Source: Aggregatilinea lenta
Lineage (GTDB): Bacteria > Chloroflexota > Anaerolineae > Aggregatilineales > Aggregatilineaceae
Direction of reading: 5' to 3'
Assembly: GCF_003569045.1 (NCBI RefSeq)
Contig: NZ_BFCB01000003.1
Location: 930,001-994,000, forward strand
Length of the DNA stretch: 64,000 nt
Of the stretch, positions 53,752-61,790 are shown in pieces. A program made the position numbers and the translations under genes. The first letter of the stretch is position 1; each line of letters begins with the position of its first letter. The notes under the pieces are model-generated. The model was not told the DNA's origin, ran no database searches, and was given only the letters and a program-made list of their open reading frames with translations.

Positions 53752-55124
53752 GCGCACCGAATATTCTGTACCTGCACTCGCACGACACCGGGCGCACCGT
53801 GCAGCCGTACGGTTACGCTGTGCCTACGCCAAGCATCCAGCGACTGGCCGAAGAGGGCATGCTGTTCCGGCAGGCGTTTTGCGCCGCGCCGACTTGCTCC
53901 CCCAGCCGCGCCGCGCTGCTGACGGGGCAGAGTCCGCACAACTGCGGGCAGGTCGGGCTGGCGAACCTGGGCGTCAATCTGCGCGATACGCATAAACACC
54001 TGGCGCATACGCTGCACGGCGCAGGCTATACCACGGCGCTGTTCGGCGTGCAGCACGTACACGTCGATCCCACGCTGTTGGGCTACGACGTGATCGCGGA
54101 GGTGAAGAAAGACCCGAACCGGGCGCACCCGTCCGCCAAGTATCCCGCCGCGCAGACGACCGAGAACGCGATCCGTTTTCTCGAGGCGACCCCACCCCAG
54201 CCATTTTTCATGTCGGTCGGCTACTTCGAGACGCACCGGCCCTTCCCGCCTTCCGACAGCCTGAACGACGAGAAATACAGCCTGCCGCCTGCGCCGCTGC
54301 CGGACGCGCCCGACGTACGCCGCGACATGGCCGGGTTCAAGGCCAGCGCGCGCATCCTGGACCGCAACATCGGCGCGGTGCTGGATGCGCTGGAGCGAAC
54401 CGGGCTGGCAGAGAATACGCTGGTAATCTGCACCACCGATCACGGCCTCGCGTTCCCGTGGATGAAGTGCACGCTGACCGACCACGGCACGGGCGTCATG
54501 CTGATCCTGCGCGGACCGGGCGGTTTCGCGGGCGGAACGGTCTGCGACGCGCTGGTGTCGCACATCGACCTGTATCCCACGATCTGCGAGCTGGCGGGCA
54601 TCCCCGCGCCGGACTGGACACAGGGGCGCTCGCTGCTGCCGCTGGCGCGCGGCGAAGCGGACGCGATCCACGACGCGATCTTCTCGGAAATCAACTACCA
54701 CGTCGCGTACGAACCGCAGCGCGCCGTGCGTACCACGCGCTACAAGTACATCCGGCATTTTGGCGCACGCGATACCGTGTACGTCGCCAACACCGATTCC
54801 GGCCCCAGCAAGTCGGCGCTGCTGGCGGCGGGGTACGCCGATGCGCCCATCGCGCACGAACAGCTTTATGACCTGCTGTTCGATCCGCAGGAGCGCCGCA
54901 ACCTCGCGGACGAGCCGGAGCTGTGGCCCATGCTGGACGAGATGCGCGCGCGCCTGGACGCGTGGATGCAGCGAACGGACGATCCACTGCTGGCGGGCGA
55001 CGTGCCGCTGCCGCCCGGCGCGGTAACCAGTCCGCTGGACGAACCGGAAGCCGAGGATTGGAACCGGCGGCGTCCGCCGATCGCGTGGGATACGCGCATC
55101 CCGGTTGATAACCGCCGCGCATGA
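53748..55124 (+). CDS. Sulfatase 2 (formylglycine-type, no signal peptide)
   Basis: 458 residues from GTG 53748, with a strong AAGGAGG ahead and a GTGA overlap with sulfatase 1. PNILYLHSHDTGRTVQPYG starts the fold; APTCSPSRAALLTGQ has the CSPSR formylglycine motif; CTTDHGLAFPWMKCTLTDHG has the distal metal ligands. The DHG region differs from sulfatase 1, lacking the second GSHG-type loop, so a different leaving group is likely. An in-frame extension to 53109 is antifunctional noise within sulfatase 1. No signal peptide. Confidence 0.92.
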   Translation: MSAPNILYLHSHDTGRTVQPYGYAVPTPSIQRLAEEGMLFRQAFCAAPTCSPSRAALLTGQSPHNCGQVGLANLGVNLRDTHKHLAHTLHGAGYTTALFGVQHVHVDPTLLGYDVIAEVKKDPNRAHPSAKYPAAQTTENAIRFLEATPPQPFFMSVGYFETHRPFPPSDSLNDEKYSLPPAPLPDAPDVRRDMAGFKASARILDRNIGAVLDALERTGLAENTLVICTTDHGLAFPWMKCTLTDHGTGVMLILRGPGGFAGGTVCDALVSHIDLYPTICELAGIPAPDWTQGRSLLPLARGEADAIHDAIFSEINYHVAYEPQRAVRTTRYKYIRHFGARDTVYVANTDSGPSKSALLAAGYADAPIAHEQLYDLLFDPQERRNLADEPELWPMLDEMRARLDAWMQRTDDPLLAGDVPLPPGAVTSPLDEPEAEDWNRRRPPIAWDTRIPVDNRRA

Positions 55125-55134
55125 AAGGGAAATT

Positions 55135-56073
55135 ATGAACTACACGATTGCATTTCCGCCGGGCCTCAGCCGCTTCCAGCCGCTGCCGACCATTCTGTGT
55201 TACGACGACTTCGATCGCGGGACCAACGGCTGGCTCGACCTCAAGCCCAATTACCGTTTCGAAGGCTTCGAGCCGCGCAAGGGGCCGCTGGACCTGACGC
55301 GCTGGGGGCCGACCATGCTCAGCAGCGCGACCTTTGCCTTCCCTGGCACGCACGGCTCGATGGACGGCACGTACTCGCTCAAGCTGGCCACGCGCCCGGT
55401 CGCCAACCCGTACGAGGACATCCCCGCGCCGGGCAGCCTGGGCCACGCGATCAAGCGCATGGCGATGCACCAGCCGCCGGGCCTGCTCCGGTTCGAGATG
55501 TGGTACACCTACACGCCGGAACAGGACCGCATCGGCCTGGGCGAAAAAGACATCCGCGCGTTCGGCTTCCTGTTCGACCTGCAAGACGGCCAGTACCGTT
55601 ACATGCCCGGCGTGCGCTACCTGAATTCAGTCGATGGCGAGCTGGTCCAGCGCTGGCAGTACTGCAACGCGGACGGCGTGACCGACGCCGAATGGGAATA
55701 TGGCATGGAGGGCTGGTGCAAGCGCGGCATCGATCCGCAGTGGTTCGGGCGGCGCTACGCCGACGGCCACACCGACGGGTTCAAGGATGTGCCGGATGGC
55801 GCGCAGCATCTGTGTTACAACGAGAGCGACGACAAGATCAACTGGATGTATCTGCGCCTCACGGTCGATCTCGAAAAGCGCGCGTACGTCGAGATGCAGT
55901 CCGGTAACCGGGTGTTCGACCTGCGCGGCCTCGGCCCGACGCTCGTACCGGGGTACGCCAACATCGAGGGCCTGCTGAACCCGATGCTGTGGGTGGAAAC
56001 CGACACGGATCGGCGCGTGTTCCTTTACGTGGATTCGATCGTGATCTCGATGGGGCCGGGGGAGAAGGCGTGA
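55135..56073 (+). CDS. Unrecognised 312-residue beta-rich protein of the sulfatase operon
   Basis: ATG 55135 is preceded by AAAGGGA. I do not recognise the family with certainty. The chain is rich in aromatic and charged residues (YDDFDRGTNGWLDLKPNY near the start; LRFEMWYTYTPEQDRIGLG near 120; VFLYVDSIVISMG at the end) and looks like one or two concanavalin-like sandwiches, the kind that bind or cleave carbohydrates. It has no signal peptide and no membrane segment. It is coupled to the next gene by a TGATG overlap and is the penultimate gene of the transporter-aldolase-sulfatase operon. A role as a glycan-recognising or lyase component is speculative. Confidence 0.7.
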   Translation: MNYTIAFPPGLSRFQPLPTILCYDDFDRGTNGWLDLKPNYRFEGFEPRKGPLDLTRWGPTMLSSATFAFPGTHGSMDGTYSLKLATRPVANPYEDIPAPGSLGHAIKRMAMHQPPGLLRFEMWYTYTPEQDRIGLGEKDIRAFGFLFDLQDGQYRYMPGVRYLNSVDGELVQRWQYCNADGVTDAEWEYGMEGWCKRGIDPQWFGRRYADGHTDGFKDVPDGAQHLCYNESDDKINWMYLRLTVDLEKRAYVEMQSGNRVFDLRGLGPTLVPGYANIEGLLNPMLWVETDTDRRVFLYVDSIVISMGPGEKA

Positions 56074-56402
56074 TGCGCAGTTTTCAGACGACTGTGTTGG
56101 AACGCAAGACGGGAATTCATGGCGCGTTTGCCACCGAGCCGTTCGAGGCCGGATGGGCCGCCGAGGCGATCTACTTCGTCGAGGCGCACGAATTGGCGGG
56201 CGGCCCGCTGCACGCCCGCGCGCAGATCTCGCCGGACGGCATCCGCTGGATCGACGAGGGATCGGCCTGCGACTTGGCCGGACCGGGTCAGGCCTTTGTC
56301 CGGGTGGCGCACTTCGGCGGCTGGCTGCGGCTGGCGCTCGACGCGCCGGATGACAGCGCCGGAACGGCCCTGGTGACCGTTCATCTGGCGCTGAAATCGT
56401 AA
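56073..56402 (+). CDS. Unrecognised 109-residue protein coupled to the 55135 gene
   Basis: ATG 56073 lies in a TGATG overlap with the preceding stop, indicating coupled translation. The chain is predicted to be a small beta-sandwich (HGAFATEPFEAGWAAEAIYF; GQAFVRVAHFGGWLRLALD; TALVTVHLAL), with no signal peptide, cysteine cluster or catalytic motif that I can name. An accessory subunit or binding domain for the product of the previous gene is the simplest reading. It ends 11 bases before the stop of the convergent regulator gene, with no clear terminator. Confidence 0.65.
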   Translation: MRSFQTTVLERKTGIHGAFATEPFEAGWAAEAIYFVEAHELAGGPLHARAQISPDGIRWIDEGSACDLAGPGQAFVRVAHFGGWLRLALDAPDDSAGTALVTVHLALKS

Positions 56403-56413
56403 CGCCGGGGCGT

Positions 56414-57124
56414 TTATTGCGGTTGAGGTTCGGTCGTGGCGCGCGCGCGAATGCTGGTGCGCAGGCCCATGTACGTGCCCACCAGCTCCTGCTTGGCGGC
56501 TTCGGCATCGCCGCGCTTGACGGCGTCGATCACCGCGCGGTGACGAAACACGTTTTCGAGCTTACGTTCCGGGGTGGGCGGGTCCTGCTTGAAGGTGCGG
56601 AACGCGATCCAGAACACCTCGAACAGCTTGAGCATGGTTTCGTTGTCGAGCGCGCCGTAGAGCATGCGGTGGAAGTCGGCGTCGATCAGCGCGTCGTCGT
56701 AGTCGCCCGCGCGGATCTGCGCTTCCCACCGGGCGATCAGGTCGTCCAGGCGGGCGATGGTCGCGGCGTCGATGATCTCGACCACATCGTACATCACGGC
56801 GGATTCGAGCCACATGCGGATATCGAGCAGTTCGGCCAGCGACTTAGTGTTGAACTTCAGGCCATATTCGAGCGTTTCGAGCACCGGGTCCAGGTTCCAC
56901 TCGCGCACGAACAGGCCGTTGCCGTGCCGGGCCTCGATGATGCCCAGCGATTGCAGCGCCTTGACCGCTTCGCGCACGGAGCTGCGGCCCACGCCGAGAT
57001 CTTCCGCCAGCTGGTTTTCAGACGGCAGCGGATCACCGGCTTGCAGCTTTTGTGTGATGATAAAGTCCTTGATGTAATCGCGGACGGACTGGCTGAGCGC
57101 CGGGCCGCGCAACTTGTGGATCAT
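56414..57124 (-). CDS. GntR-family (FadR/FCD) transcriptional regulator, paralog 2
   Basis: 236 residues. LAEDLGVGRSSVREAVKALQ is nearly the same recognition helix as in paralog 1, and the segment WNLDPVLETLEYGLKFN is also shared, so the two arose by duplication. The FCD domain keeps DADFHRMLYG and FRHRAVIDAV, probable metal or effector ligands. Its own promoter (TTGACA 57186-57181, 17-base spacer, TAAGAT 57163-57158, minus) is followed by degenerate operator halves. It is divergent from sulfatase 3, whose promoter carries a full operator. The two paralogs probably respond to different ligands on common sites. Confidence 0.93.
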   Translation of the reverse strand: MIHKLRGPALSQSVRDYIKDFIITQKLQAGDPLPSENQLAEDLGVGRSSVREAVKALQSLGIIEARHGNGLFVREWNLDPVLETLEYGLKFNTKSLAELLDIRMWLESAVMYDVVEIIDAATIARLDDLIARWEAQIRAGDYDDALIDADFHRMLYGALDNETMLKLFEVFWIAFRTFKQDPPTPERKLENVFRHRAVIDAVKRGDAEAAKQELVGTYMGLRTSIRARATTEPQPQ

Positions 57125-57132
57125 GGGAAATT

Positions 57133-57242
57133 CCTCAGATATCCGATCATGACTGACATCTTAGCCTGACTGTAAGCTTGTGTCAAACCTGACTTGACAC
57201 GCCTGAACGCGCACCCTACACTTATGTCAGACATCTGATATC
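57133..57242. promoter_or_regulatory. Back-to-back promoters with FadR-type operators
   Basis: Plus promoter: TTGACA 57194-57199, 17-base spacer, TACACT 57217-57222, then TCAGACATCTGATATC 57227-57242 over the start site. Minus promoter: TTGACA 57186-57181, 17-base spacer, TAAGAT 57163-57158, then degenerate halves TCAGATATC (from 57135) and TGACATC (to 57160). The -35 boxes are only seven bases apart. The plus transcript has a leader of nearly 300 bases that includes MITE-like copy 2. Confidence 0.75.
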
Positions 57243-57362
57243 CTATAAAAATATTGATCATGCTCGAAAATGCTGTTTTGACCTGGCTTTACGCCGCACC
57301 CTTCGCCCCGGAGGCAGCGCGCGGCAGCGCGTTCCCCCGATCCCGGATCGTTTCACCCCTGA

Positions 57363-57485
57363 GAGCATGTATGGAAAGCCGCTTTACACCCCGTCGCGTC
57401 ACTCACCGCCAGCGAAAGGCGCTGGCTTGCTCCCCTTCTCCCCTAGGTAGAAGGGGTCGGGGGATGAGGGTTTCCGTACACACTC
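57363..57485. mobile_element. MITE-like palindromic element, copy 2
   Basis: 123 bp with terminal repeats GAGCATGTATGGAAA (57363-57377) and TTTCCGTACACACTC (57471-57485), matching at 12 of 15. Interior palindromes are AGCGAAAGGCGCT and CCCCTTCTCCCC with GAAGGGG, ending in a GTCGGGGGATGAGG tail. It aligns with copy 1 at 47327-47444 over the first 45 and last 20 bases. Here it lies in the untranslated leader of sulfatase 3. Confidence 0.7.
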
Positions 57486-57524
57486 TGAGGTGTATCCCAT
57501 TCTGCTGCACCCTTTGGAGGCCCG

Positions 57525-58976
57525 ATGGCGTCGCCTAATTTGCTCGTGATGCTGACCGACCAGCAGCGCATCGATACCGTGGGCGCGTATGGCAGCCCCA
57601 TTTGCCAGACGCCAGCCCTCGACCGTTTGGCACAAACGGCGGCGGTCTTCGACCAGGCGTACACGGTCTGCGCCCTGTGCAGCCCCGCGCGCGCCTCGAT
57701 CTACACCGGCCTGTACCCGCACCATCATGGCATGGAGCGCAACGAGATCGAGTTCCGCGACGACGCGCGCCTCGTCTCGCAGGATCTGATCGACGCGGGC
57801 TACCGCTGCGGCTTCGTCGGCAAGTGGCACTGTGGCGTCGAAAAGCTCCCGCGCGACTTCGGCTTCGAGGGCATGAGCGTGCCCGGCTACGGCAACGCCC
57901 GCAAGACGCCGGAATACCGCGCCTACCTGGAGCGAACCGGCCTGGACCCGGCGACGGTCGAGGCGGAGGGTGCGGGCTGGGCCAACAACACCGTGCTGAT
58001 GGGCAAGATGAGCGGCCCCGTCGAGGCGTCCGTTCCGTACTTCCTGGCCGAAGAAGCCATCGCCGCCATACGCCGCTACCGCGACGCGGGCCAGACGTTC
58101 CTGCTGTTCCTGAACTTCTGGGGGCCGCACGCGCCCTATCTGCCCTCCGAGCCGTACGCTTCCATGTACGACCCGGCGGCGATCCCGCCCTGGCCGAACT
58201 TCACGGACACGTACGAGGGCAAGCCGGTCGCGCACCGCCGCTACCGCGACTCATTCTACGGCGAGGGCAACCCCGTGCGCACCTGGGAGGAGTGGTCGAA
58301 GTGGGTTGCGCGCTATTACGGCTTCATGACGCAGATCGACGCGCAGATGGGCCGCGTGCTCGATGCGCTGGACGAATTAGGACTGGCGGACAGCACCGCC
58401 GTGATTGCCAGCACGGATCACGGCGAGCACGCGGGCGCGCACGGCGGTGTGCACGACAAAGAAATGCTCATGTACCAGGAGACCTATCACATCCCCTTCA
58501 TGCTGCGCCTGCCGCGGCAGACGGCGGGGATGCGCGTCGCGCAACCGGTCACCAATCTGGACATCACGCCGACGCTGCTGGATCTGGCAGGCGTCGAGCC
58601 GCAGCGCCCACTGGATGGGCGCAGCCTTGCGCCGCTGGCGCGCGGCGAGAACCAGCCGGAGCGCGGCGACACGGTGTTGTGCGTGTTCAACGGCCACCAC
58701 ATCCTCTACCAGTCGCGTTTGGTCACCGGCGGCGCAATGAAATACATCTTCAACCCCACCGACTACGACGAGTTGTACGACCTGCACGCCGACCCGTGGG
58801 AGCTGCACAACCTGATCGGCGATCCCGCTTACGCAGAGGCGCTCAAGGCGCTGCGCGTGCGGATGGAAGCGCACCTGCGCGAAGCGGGTGACGACCTCGT
58901 ACATATCTATTTCCAAAACCTGTTTGCGCCGCGCCGACCGGCCACGCCGGAGCACTTCACGCCGTACCGCGACTGA
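57525..58976 (+). CDS. Sulfatase 3 (formylglycine-type, no signal peptide)
   Basis: 483 residues. NLLVMLTDQQRIDTVGAYG begins the fold. CALCSPARASIYTG holds the CSPAR motif for formylglycine; FVGKWHCGVE and STDHGEHAGAHGGVHDKEML supply further active-site residues. TTTGGAGG lies seven bases before the ATG. It heads the transcript that continues into the FAD oxidoreductase, separated by 21 bases. Cytoplasmic location is inferred from the missing signal peptide. Confidence 0.93.
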   Translation: MASPNLLVMLTDQQRIDTVGAYGSPICQTPALDRLAQTAAVFDQAYTVCALCSPARASIYTGLYPHHHGMERNEIEFRDDARLVSQDLIDAGYRCGFVGKWHCGVEKLPRDFGFEGMSVPGYGNARKTPEYRAYLERTGLDPATVEAEGAGWANNTVLMGKMSGPVEASVPYFLAEEAIAAIRRYRDAGQTFLLFLNFWGPHAPYLPSEPYASMYDPAAIPPWPNFTDTYEGKPVAHRRYRDSFYGEGNPVRTWEEWSKWVARYYGFMTQIDAQMGRVLDALDELGLADSTAVIASTDHGEHAGAHGGVHDKEMLMYQETYHIPFMLRLPRQTAGMRVAQPVTNLDITPTLLDLAGVEPQRPLDGRSLAPLARGENQPERGDTVLCVFNGHHILYQSRLVTGGAMKYIFNPTDYDELYDLHADPWELHNLIGDPAYAEALKALRVRMEAHLREAGDDLVHIYFQNLFAPRRPATPEHFTPYRD

Positions 58977-58997
58977 GCGGCACAGGGGGATAGCATA

Positions 58998-60293
58998 ATG
59001 CCAGAGACGTATACCGCCCCAGTCACGCGGCTGTGGGACTCGGACGTGCTCGTGGTGGGCGGTGGCCCCGCCGGAGTGATCGCGGCGGTGGCGGCGGCGC
59101 GCAGCGGCGCGTCCGTCACGCTGATCGAGCGTTACGGCTTTTTGGGCGGCAACAGCACGCAGATCCTGGATCGTTTCTGCGGCTTCTTCACGCCCGGCCC
59201 CGATCCGCAGAAAATCGTGGGCGGCCTGCCGGATGAAGTGATCGACGCGCTGTTCCGGCTGCATGCCGCCGACTACCACATGTGCCCCTACAGCGACGCG
59301 CAGCTAATCACCTACAATCCCGATGTGCTCAAAGTGATCTGGGAGCGGCTGGCGCTCGACGCGGGCGTGCGGCTGCTCGGCCACGTACAGGTGATCGACG
59401 TGCTGCGCGAGGGCGACCGCGTGACGGGTGTGATCGGCGCGGGTAAAAGCGGCCTGATCAGCCTGGGCGCGGCGGTGATCGTCGATGCCTCCGGTGACGC
59501 GGACGTGGCATTCCGTGCGGGCGTGCCTTGCGAGGGCGCGGAGACGGGCGGACTTCAGGCGCTGACCACTACCTTCCGGCTGATCAACGTCGATACGGAT
59601 CGCGCGGGACAGGTCGCGCCGGGCACGCTGCACGCGATGATGGTCGAAGCGAACGCGCGCGGCGACTATGACCTGCCGCGTCACCAGGGCAGCGCCAGCC
59701 TGACGTGTATGCCGGGCGTCGTCGCCACCAACATGACGAAAGTGACGGATATCGACGTGACCGATCCGTGCCAGATGACCGGCGCGGAGATCGAGGGGCG
59801 GCAGCAGGCGATGGAATATGCCCGCTTCCTGATCGAGCAGGTGCCGGGCTACGAGCGCGCCGAGTTGGGCGGCCTGAGCACCCAGATCGGCATCCGTGAG
59901 AGTCGCCGCATCCGGGGGCAGTACCGGCTGACGCGCGACGACATCGTCGCCGGGCGGGTGTTCGAGGACGCCATCGCGCGCTGTGCGTGGCCGATCGAGG
60001 ATCACCATGCCCGCCCGGATACACGCTGGGAACGCGTCGCGCAGGGCGGCACGTTCGATATCCCCTACCGCTGCCTCGTGCCGCAGGCGGTCGAAGGGCT
60101 GCTGGTGGCGGGGCGCTGCCTGTCGGGGGACCACGACGCGCACGCCTCGGTGCGCGTCATGGCGCAGTGTATGGCGATGGGACAGGCTGCCGGGGTCGGC
60201 GCGGCATGGGCGGCGCAGCGCGGCCTCTCGCCGGGTGACGTGCCCGTCTGGGAAATTCAGGATCAAATCCGCGCGTGGGGCGCACTTATTTAG
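58998..60293 (+). CDS. FAD-dependent oxidoreductase 1 (FAD_oxidored family)
   Basis: 431 residues. The dinucleotide-binding motif is LVVGGGPAGVIAAVAAARSG (near residues 16-35), followed by LIERYGFLGGNSTQ. DASGDADVAFRAGVP is the second FAD contact and GLLVAGRCLSGDHDAHASVR the C-terminal one. The family oxidises small hydroxy or amino compounds, with few members characterised. The gene follows sulfatase 3 and precedes a separately regulated homolog, so it may oxidise the desulfated product. FAD binding is confident; the substrate is not. Confidence 0.88.
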   Translation: MPETYTAPVTRLWDSDVLVVGGGPAGVIAAVAAARSGASVTLIERYGFLGGNSTQILDRFCGFFTPGPDPQKIVGGLPDEVIDALFRLHAADYHMCPYSDAQLITYNPDVLKVIWERLALDAGVRLLGHVQVIDVLREGDRVTGVIGAGKSGLISLGAAVIVDASGDADVAFRAGVPCEGAETGGLQALTTTFRLINVDTDRAGQVAPGTLHAMMVEANARGDYDLPRHQGSASLTCMPGVVATNMTKVTDIDVTDPCQMTGAEIEGRQQAMEYARFLIEQVPGYERAELGGLSTQIGIRESRRIRGQYRLTRDDIVAGRVFEDAIARCAWPIEDHHARPDTRWERVAQGGTFDIPYRCLVPQAVEGLLVAGRCLSGDHDAHASVRVMAQCMAMGQAAGVGAAWAAQRGLSPGDVPVWEIQDQIRAWGALI

Positions 60294-60317
60294 GTGACGG
60301 TTGCCCCTTGCGGTCAA

Positions 60318-60373
60318 TTGACTTCAGAATGCCATTGATCTACAATGGATGCATTAAGATATCAGACATCTGA
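60318..60373 (+). promoter_or_regulatory. Promoter and FadR-type operator of the FAD oxidoreductase 2 operon
   Basis: TTGACT 60318-60323, 17-base spacer and TACAAT 60341-60346 form the promoter. GATATCAGACATCTGA 60358-60373 is the exact reverse complement of the core at 47497-47512 and begins near the expected start site. TTTGGAG before 60397 is the ribosome site. Confidence 0.8.
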
Positions 60374-60396
60374 ACTCACTTTGGAGAACTAGATTT

Positions 60397-61779
60397 ATGT
60401 CCGAACGCCTCACGTTTGACGCCCCCATCATTGCGGATGTGGAAGTTCTGGTCTGCGGCGGCGGTCCCGCCGGGATCGGTGCGGCGCTGGCGGCGGCTCG
60501 CCAGGGCGCGCGCACGATGATCATTGAGCAGCAGGGCTGTCTGGGCGGCGTCGCCACCAGCAGCCTGATCGGCACGTGGTTCGGCAGCTACTCGCGCGAT
60601 GGCCGTTACCCGGTCATCGAGGGCCTGTTCAAGGAGATCGTGGACCGGCTGGTGGCCGACGGCTCGGCCATGCCCGCGACCAACGACCTGGATGGCGGAT
60701 CGGCCTACAGCGGCTACGCGCCGTGGCATCGCGGGACCGTGCCGTTTGAGTATGAAGCTGCCAAGCGCCTGTTCGACTGCATGGTGCAGGAAGCCGGGAT
60801 CACCCTGCGCTACTTCACCAGCGCGCTCTACCCCAAAATCGAAGACGGGCGCATCACCGGCATGTTCGTCGCGTCAAAGGCCGGGATCGAGTTTATCCGC
60901 GCGCAGACGGTGGTCGATGCCACGGGCGACGCGGACGTTGCCTTCCGCGCAGACTGCCCGATGCTGATCGGCCTCGAGGAAGAGGGTCACCGGGGCTGGA
61001 TGTCGCCCGGCGCAATGTCCTTCGTGCTGGAAGACGTGGACGCGCAGGCGTATGGCGATTACTGCCGCGCGGGCGACTACCGTTTCCGCGAAATGATTGC
61101 GCACCTGCGCGAGATCGGCGAGTGGCCGTACACGGACAACATCTTCATCGCCTTCGAGCTGCCCAACCCCAGGCACTATTACGTTAAGGTCAGCCCAACG
61201 ACGCACGAGCAGGGCTTCGACGGCACCGACCCCGACGTGCTGACTCTCGGCATGACCAAAGGCCGCCAGGAAGTCCACACGCTGCTGAACGTGCTGCGCA
61301 AGCACTTCCCCGGCTTCGCCCACGCGCGCCTGTCGCAGACCGCCCCGGTGATCGGCGTGCGCAATACGCGGCGCATCATCGGTGAGTATCAGGTTGCCAC
61401 CAGCGACGTGCGCGACGGGCGTCACTTCGCGGACACCATCGCCCTGACCGGCTATCACTGGGATATGGCGACACCCGGCACGGAGCAGCGTTTGCTGCAT
61501 CAGGTCGAGATCGCCTTGCCCTACGCCGAGATCCCCTACGGCTGCATTATCCCGCAGACGGTCGATAATTTACTGGCTCCGGGCCGCGCGATCTCGGCGG
61601 AATGGGACGTGCTGGGACCGTTCCGCATCATGCCCGCCGCGTTTGCGATGGGCCAGGGCGCGGGCACGGCGGCGGCGATGGCGGCGCACAGCGGCGCGGC
61701 CATGCGTGACGTGGACGTCCCGGCGCTGCGCCAGCGGCTGCGCGACCAGGGCGCGATTGTGGACGGGCCGGAAGGCTAG
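60397..61779 (+). CDS. FAD-dependent oxidoreductase 2 (FAD_oxidored family)
   Basis: 460 residues. EVLVCGGGPAGIGAALAAAR is the FAD-binding strand-turn-helix; MIIEQQGCLGGVATSS, VVDATGDADVAFRADCP and NLLAPGRAISAEWDVLGPFR follow in the family order. It is a paralog of the 58998-60293 product, with a different substrate-binding middle part (residues 180-330), so the two probably act on successive or related substrates. It has its own operator-controlled promoter and is followed by sulfatase 4 after 11 bases. Confidence 0.88.
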   Translation: MSERLTFDAPIIADVEVLVCGGGPAGIGAALAAARQGARTMIIEQQGCLGGVATSSLIGTWFGSYSRDGRYPVIEGLFKEIVDRLVADGSAMPATNDLDGGSAYSGYAPWHRGTVPFEYEAAKRLFDCMVQEAGITLRYFTSALYPKIEDGRITGMFVASKAGIEFIRAQTVVDATGDADVAFRADCPMLIGLEEEGHRGWMSPGAMSFVLEDVDAQAYGDYCRAGDYRFREMIAHLREIGEWPYTDNIFIAFELPNPRHYYVKVSPTTHEQGFDGTDPDVLTLGMTKGRQEVHTLLNVLRKHFPGFAHARLSQTAPVIGVRNTRRIIGEYQVATSDVRDGRHFADTIALTGYHWDMATPGTEQRLLHQVEIALPYAEIPYGCIIPQTVDNLLAPGRAISAEWDVLGPFRIMPAAFAMGQGAGTAAAMAAHSGAAMRDVDVPALRQRLRDQGAIVDGPEG

Positions 61780-61790
61780 GATCGAACGCT

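Noticed and set aside
52102-53757. 551-codon minus-strand frame opposite sulfatase 1
   Set aside because: Biased composition only; the plus strand encodes a complete sulfatase with CSPSR and DHG motifs.
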